Part shown: in pieces, positions 4,532-7,735 of the stretch
Numbering within the stretch: position 1 is the first letter of the stretch
How the letters are laid out: every line of letters starts with the position of its first letter
From: QWPN01 sp044360305
GTDB taxonomy: Bacteria > Planctomycetota > Planctomycetia > Pirellulales > UBA1268
Length of the DNA: 7,735 bases
Assembly: GCA_044360305.1 (NCBI GenBank)
Contig: JBIKKQ010000158.1
Span: 1 to 7,735, forward strand
Direction of reading: 5' to 3'
Translations under genes and position numbers: made by a program
The notes under the pieces: generated by a model
The model's database searches: none
What the model saw: the letters and a program-made list of their open reading frames with translations, nothing else
Told to the model about the DNA's origin: nothing

Positions 4532-7411
4532 ATGGCGAAGACCTCCCGCAAGCCGGCCGGCGCCCCCGACCAGACCCGGATCGTGCTCATCGGCCGGGAC
4601 GCCGGCAACGACCTCGTGCTCCGGCAGCCGAGCGTCTCGGCCCGGCACGCGCGGGTGATCGTCGGCCCGGACGGCATCTGGATCGAGGACCTCGGCAGCC
4701 GCAACGGCACCTTCGTGGGCACGCCGCCGCGGCGGGTCGAGCGGGAGCGGATCACGCTCGACGATCCGCTCGTGTTCGGTGACGCCGCCCTCCCCGCCAC
4801 GACGCTGCGCGACTTCCTCGAGCGGACGCAGCCCCGGTCCGCCGACCAAGGCGTGATCCACCTCGACGACGCGGCGCTGGTCACCTTCGGCCGCCGCGCA
4901 GGCGCCAGCGTGGCCCTCGACCAGCCGCTCGTCTCGGCCCTCCATGCATCGGTGGCCGTGGACCGCGGCCGCGTGGTCGTCCGCGACCTCGGCAGCACGG
5001 CGGGCACGTTCGTGGACGGCCGGCGGATCGATCGGCCCGTCGAGATCGGTCCTGGCACGCTCGTGCAGGTGGGCGACCGGCGGTACCGGCTCTCGGCCGA
5101 CGCTCGGGCGCTCCAGCCGATCGACACCTCGGCCGACGCCGTCGAGGCGGTGCAGGTGGCCGTCGAGGCTTCGGGCCGGCGGCTGCTCGAGGGCGTGTCG
5201 CTCGTCATCCAGCCGGGCGAGATGGTGGCCATCATGGGCCCCAGTGGCGCCGGCAAGAGCACGCTGCTCTCCGTGCTCAACGGCCAGGTCGCCCCCGCCG
5301 CCGGCCGGATCGTGATCGGCGGCCTCGACCTCCACGAACATTTCGACCTGTTCCGCGGCCGAATCGGCTACGTGCCGCAGGACGACATCCTCCACGCCGA
5401 TCTCACCGTCTGGCAGGCGCTGTGGTACGCCGCCCGGCTGCGGCTTCCCCGCGACATGGCCGACGAGGAGATCGAAAGCCGCATCCGCCGCGTGCTCTCC
5501 CAACTGGGCCTCGAGGGCACCGAGCACACCCGCGTGGGCGACCAGCGGAAGCGCGGCGTCAGCGGCGGCCAGCGGAAGCGGGTCAATCTGGCGATGGAGC
5601 TGCTCACCGACCCGCCGATCCTCGTCCTCGACGAGCCCACCTCCGGCCTGTCGAGCACCGACACCATGTCGGTCATCGACCTGCTCCGATCGCTGGCCGA
5701 CGCCGGCAAGACGATCCTGGTCACGATCCACCAGCCGAGCCTGCAGGCCTACGAGAAGTTCGACGCCGTGGCCGTGATCGCCCGCGACACCTCCACGCGG
5801 CAGATCGGCCGGCTGGCCTGGTTCGGCCGGGCCTGGCCCGACGCCGTGAACTTCTTCGAGCCGCAGCCGCCCGGCACCCCGCATCCCACGACGGCCGACG
5901 GCCTGCTCCGCGGCCTCGCCACGCGGCCCGTGGCCGACTGGGTGCGGCAGTGGGAGCAATCGGTGGCCAAGTCGATCTGGGTGGACGGCCGGGCGGGCAC
6001 CCACGCGGCCCGGGCCGGCGCCGCCCCGCGGCCGGCGCCCCGGCCGGTGGAGCGGCTCTCCCAGTTCTTCACGCTCGTGAAACGCGGGCTGGCCGTCAAG
6101 GCTGCCGATCGCTGGAACACCGCCGTGCTGTTCCTCCAGGCGCCGCTGGTCGGCCTGCTGATCGCGGCGGTGTTTTCCAAGGTGCTGCGGTCCGCCCCGA
6201 CCGGCGAGTCGTGGCCGCACGCCGGCGTGAGCATGGCGACGATGATGTTCGTCACGGCCCTGGCCGCCATCTGGTTCGGCTGTTCGGCCACCGCCCGGGA
6301 GATCGTGGCCGAGTGGCCGATCTATCGACGCGAGCGGATGGTCGGCCTGTCGATCCTCGCGTACCTGGGCTCGAAGACCGCGATCCTGCTCGGCATCGCG
6401 GCGGTGCAGACGGCGCTCCTGCTCGGCATCGTGGCCTGGGCCTGCGGCGTGCAGAGCCCGTGGTGGCACCTGGCGCTGGTGCTCTACGCGGCGGGCCTCG
6501 CCGGCGGCGCGGTCGGGCTCGTCGTGTCGGCCACGCTGCGCACGACCGAGTCGGCGACGGCGATCCTGCCGGTGCTCCTCATGCCGATGATCGTGCTCGG
6601 CGGCGTGCTCGTGCCGCTGTCCGATCTGCCGAAGATCACCCAGCCGCTCGCCGCGGCGATGCCGTCGCGTTGGGCATTCGAGGGCATGGTGGTGCCCGAG
6701 GCGGTCGTTCGGCCGCGGCTCAAACTGCCGAACGTCCCAGTGCCGCCGCGGCCGGCGACACCCGCGCCATCGGAGCCCGCTGGTTCCGCTCCCCCGGCCG
6801 CGGCGGCATCCGGCTCCTCCCGCTCCCGCGTGCCGATCGTGCTCACCGCGGGTGGCCGGCGGCGGTTCATCCTTCCGGGACGGCAGAAGATCGCCGACGC
6901 CCTCGAGGACGCCGCCGCGAAGGCCGAACGCGAGATGCGGCAGGCCAAGGCCGACGCCGAACGCAAGGCGGCTGACATGCAGCGGCAGATGCAGGCCGAG
7001 GCCGAGCGCAAGGCCGCCGAGATGCGGACGCAGATGGAGGAAAAGCTGCGGCAGTCACAGGCGGAGTTCGAGCGGCAGAGCGCCGCGATGAACGCCACGA
7101 TCGAGTCTCGGATCAAGGAAGCCAACAAGACCGTCGAGGACAAACTCGGCGAGATTCAGCGCGGCATGGAAGCCGAACGCACGAAGATGAACGAGACGCT
7201 CGAACAACTCGGCGGCCTCGGGCAGAAGACGGTCGTGCCGGCCGCCGCCCCGCTGGCCTCGGGGGAGGTGGACATGGCCGAACGGTTCTTCGCCCGCGAT
7301 GGCTGGCGGGCCCCTCCCGGCCTGCCGCTGAAGGTTCTCGTGGGGATGTTCGTCGTCGGCGTCGTGGCCACCGGCCTGGCCCTCCGCCGCCGCGACGCCA
7401 CGGGCCGGTAG
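4532..7411 (+). CDS. FHA-ABC transporter: two FHA domains, ABCG-type ATPase, membrane domain with coiled-coil insertion
   Basis: A 959-aa fusion. FHA1 (about 16-85) has GR at 21-22, SARH at 36-39 and the canonical GSRNGTFV at 55-62. FHA2 (about 108-185) has GRR, SALH at 135-138 and a variant STAGTF at 155-160. The ABC ATPase (about 205-430) is complete: Walker A GPSGAGKST 236-244, Q-loop VPQDD 281-285, signature VSGGQRKR 343-350, Walker B ILVLDEPT 363-370, H-loop His400. It is of the ABCG order (ATPase before membrane domain). Membrane segments lie near 531-549, 565-584, 607-638, 645-666 and 676-697, followed by WAFEGM and a final one at 932-950. Between the fifth and sixth lies about 210 residues of Pro/Ala linker and coiled coil (about 785-890). 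The start at 4532 is chosen for AGGA five bases upstream; ATGs at 4511 and 4526 are in frame. Substrate unknown; FHA domains suggest control by Thr phosphorylation, fitting the kinase gene 31 bp downstream. Confidence 0.95.
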   Translation: MAKTSRKPAGAPDQTRIVLIGRDAGNDLVLRQPSVSARHARVIVGPDGIWIEDLGSRNGTFVGTPPRRVERERITLDDPLVFGDAALPATTLRDFLERTQPRSADQGVIHLDDAALVTFGRRAGASVALDQPLVSALHASVAVDRGRVVVRDLGSTAGTFVDGRRIDRPVEIGPGTLVQVGDRRYRLSADARALQPIDTSADAVEAVQVAVEASGRRLLEGVSLVIQPGEMVAIMGPSGAGKSTLLSVLNGQVAPAAGRIVIGGLDLHEHFDLFRGRIGYVPQDDILHADLTVWQALWYAARLRLPRDMADEEIESRIRRVLSQLGLEGTEHTRVGDQRKRGVSGGQRKRVNLAMELLTDPPILVLDEPTSGLSSTDTMSVIDLLRSLADAGKTILVTIHQPSLQAYEKFDAVAVIARDTSTRQIGRLAWFGRAWPDAVNFFEPQPPGTPHPTTADGLLRGLATRPVADWVRQWEQSVAKSIWVDGRAGTHAARAGAAPRPAPRPVERLSQFFTLVKRGLAVKAADRWNTAVLFLQAPLVGLLIAAVFSKVLRSAPTGESWPHAGVSMATMMFVTALAAIWFGCSATAREIVAEWPIYRRERMVGLSILAYLGSKTAILLGIAAVQTALLLGIVAWACGVQSPWWHLALVLYAAGLAGGAVGLVVSATLRTTESATAILPVLLMPMIVLGGVLVPLSDLPKITQPLAAAMPSRWAFEGMVVPEAVVRPRLKLPNVPVPPRPATPAPSEPAGSAPPAAAASGSSRSRVPIVLTAGGRRRFILPGRQKIADALEDAAAKAEREMRQAKADAERKAADMQRQMQAEAERKAAEMRTQMEEKLRQSQAEFERQSAAMNATIESRIKEANKTVEDKLGEIQRGMEAERTKMNETLEQLGGLGQKTVVPAAAPLASGEVDMAERFFARDGWRAPPGLPLKVLVGMFVVGVVATGLALRRRDATGR

Positions 7412-7442
7412 ACTGAAGGCCCGTCAGGGACCGGAGCCACGC

Positions 7443-7735
7443 ATGGCCGACGAACGCACCGAACCATCCGCCTCGTCCGCGCCGGCCGGCGACATCGACG
7501 TGCCGCCGACGGTCGTGGCCACCACCACGATCGCCGTCAACCGCCGGCTCGGCCGCGGCGGCATCGGCGACGTCTACACGGCCAGCGACCGGGCCACGGG
7601 CCGCAGCTTGGCGGTGAAGTTCCTCAACGACTGGGCGCTCGAGCAGGCGTCGTGCCGCGAGGCCTTCGACTTCGAGGCCACGGTCACCAGCCAGCTCGAG
7701 CACCCGAACATCGTGCCGGTCTACGTGACCGGCGC
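7443..7735 (+). CDS. Hanks-type Ser/Thr protein kinase, N-terminal 97 aa (runs off the right edge)
   Basis: Start ATG at 7443 with GGAG six bases upstream; only 31 bp separate it from the transporter stop, so one operon is likely. Residues 1-30 are a disordered Ala/Pro/Thr-rich lead. The glycine-rich loop LGRGGIGDVY is at 36-45, the ATP-anchoring Lys is in AVKFL (Lys59), the helix-C Glu is in FDFEAT (Glu78), and the following LEHPNIVPVY (85-94) is the usual beta-4 entry of the bacterial PknB-like family. The catalytic loop, activation segment and any C-terminal sensor or membrane part are outside the window. It would phosphorylate Ser/Thr; the FHA domains of the neighbour are natural readers of phospho-Thr. 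The partnership is inferred from gene order. Confidence 0.92.
   Translation, partial: MADERTEPSASSAPAGDIDVPPTVVATTTIAVNRRLGRGGIGDVYTASDRATGRSLAVKFLNDWALEQASCREAFDFEATVTSQLEHPNIVPVYVTG

Noticed and set aside
4481..6469. Leftward open frame of 662 residues over the transporter gene
   Set aside because: An antisense shadow caused by high GC at third codon positions; His/Arg/Gly-rich with no domain, while the plus strand shows a full set of ABC motifs.
7409..7414. TAGACT as a possible -10 element for the kinase
   Set aside because: No -35-like sequence at 16-18 bp upstream, and the short gap to the transporter makes co-transcription more likely.

Overview
The window looks like a high-GC bacterial chromosome, most likely a planctomycete. 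The clearest evidence is the right half. There, a fused double-FHA / ABC-transporter protein with a periplasm-type coiled-coil insertion is followed 31 bp later by a Hanks-type Ser/Thr kinase, a pairing I associate with Planctomycetota. Codons in that half end almost always in G or C. The genus cannot be named from the sequence.

Layout. (1) Positions 1-2528 hold a leftward gene block typical of an integrative mobile element: an unknown 315-aa protein (1581-2528), a 73-aa HTH (AlpA/excisionase-type) protein, an unknown 128-aa protein, and the N-terminal 261 aa of a primase-helicase-type ATPase that leaves the window exactly at its Walker A motif. The last three genes are joined by two 4-bp ATGA stop/start overlaps and must be translated as a unit. 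(2) Positions 2529-3140 carry no gene but hold several repeat families: two hairpins sharing the same outer stem, a 23-bp direct repeat and a 30-bp direct repeat. (3) Positions 3141-3415 form the element boundary: the 3' half of a tRNA-Cys(GCA) gene without its 5' half, followed by a strong intrinsic terminator. A leftward open frame runs through the tRNA fragment and ends in what looks like the C-terminal tail of a tyrosine integrase. (4) Positions 3416-3987 are a mosaic strip with a 55-aa leftward gene and a protein-like but start-poor rightward frame. (5) Positions 3988-4401 encode an unknown 137-aa protein, divergent from the right-hand pair. (6) Positions 4532-7735 hold the FHA-ABC transporter and the start of the kinase (cut by the window edge).

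How it may work together. The left part is read as the right-hand end of an element integrated in a tRNA-Cys gene. The HTH protein would be its excisionase or regulator, the ATPase its replication or helicase enzyme, and the repeat-rich gap its cis-acting region (origin and/or integrase/excisionase binding sites). The most interesting possibility is that the element's attachment site lies inside its own integrase gene. Integration would then split the gene and leave only the C-terminal tail at this end. On the right, the kinase is a plausible source of the phospho-threonine signal read by the FHA domains of the transporter.
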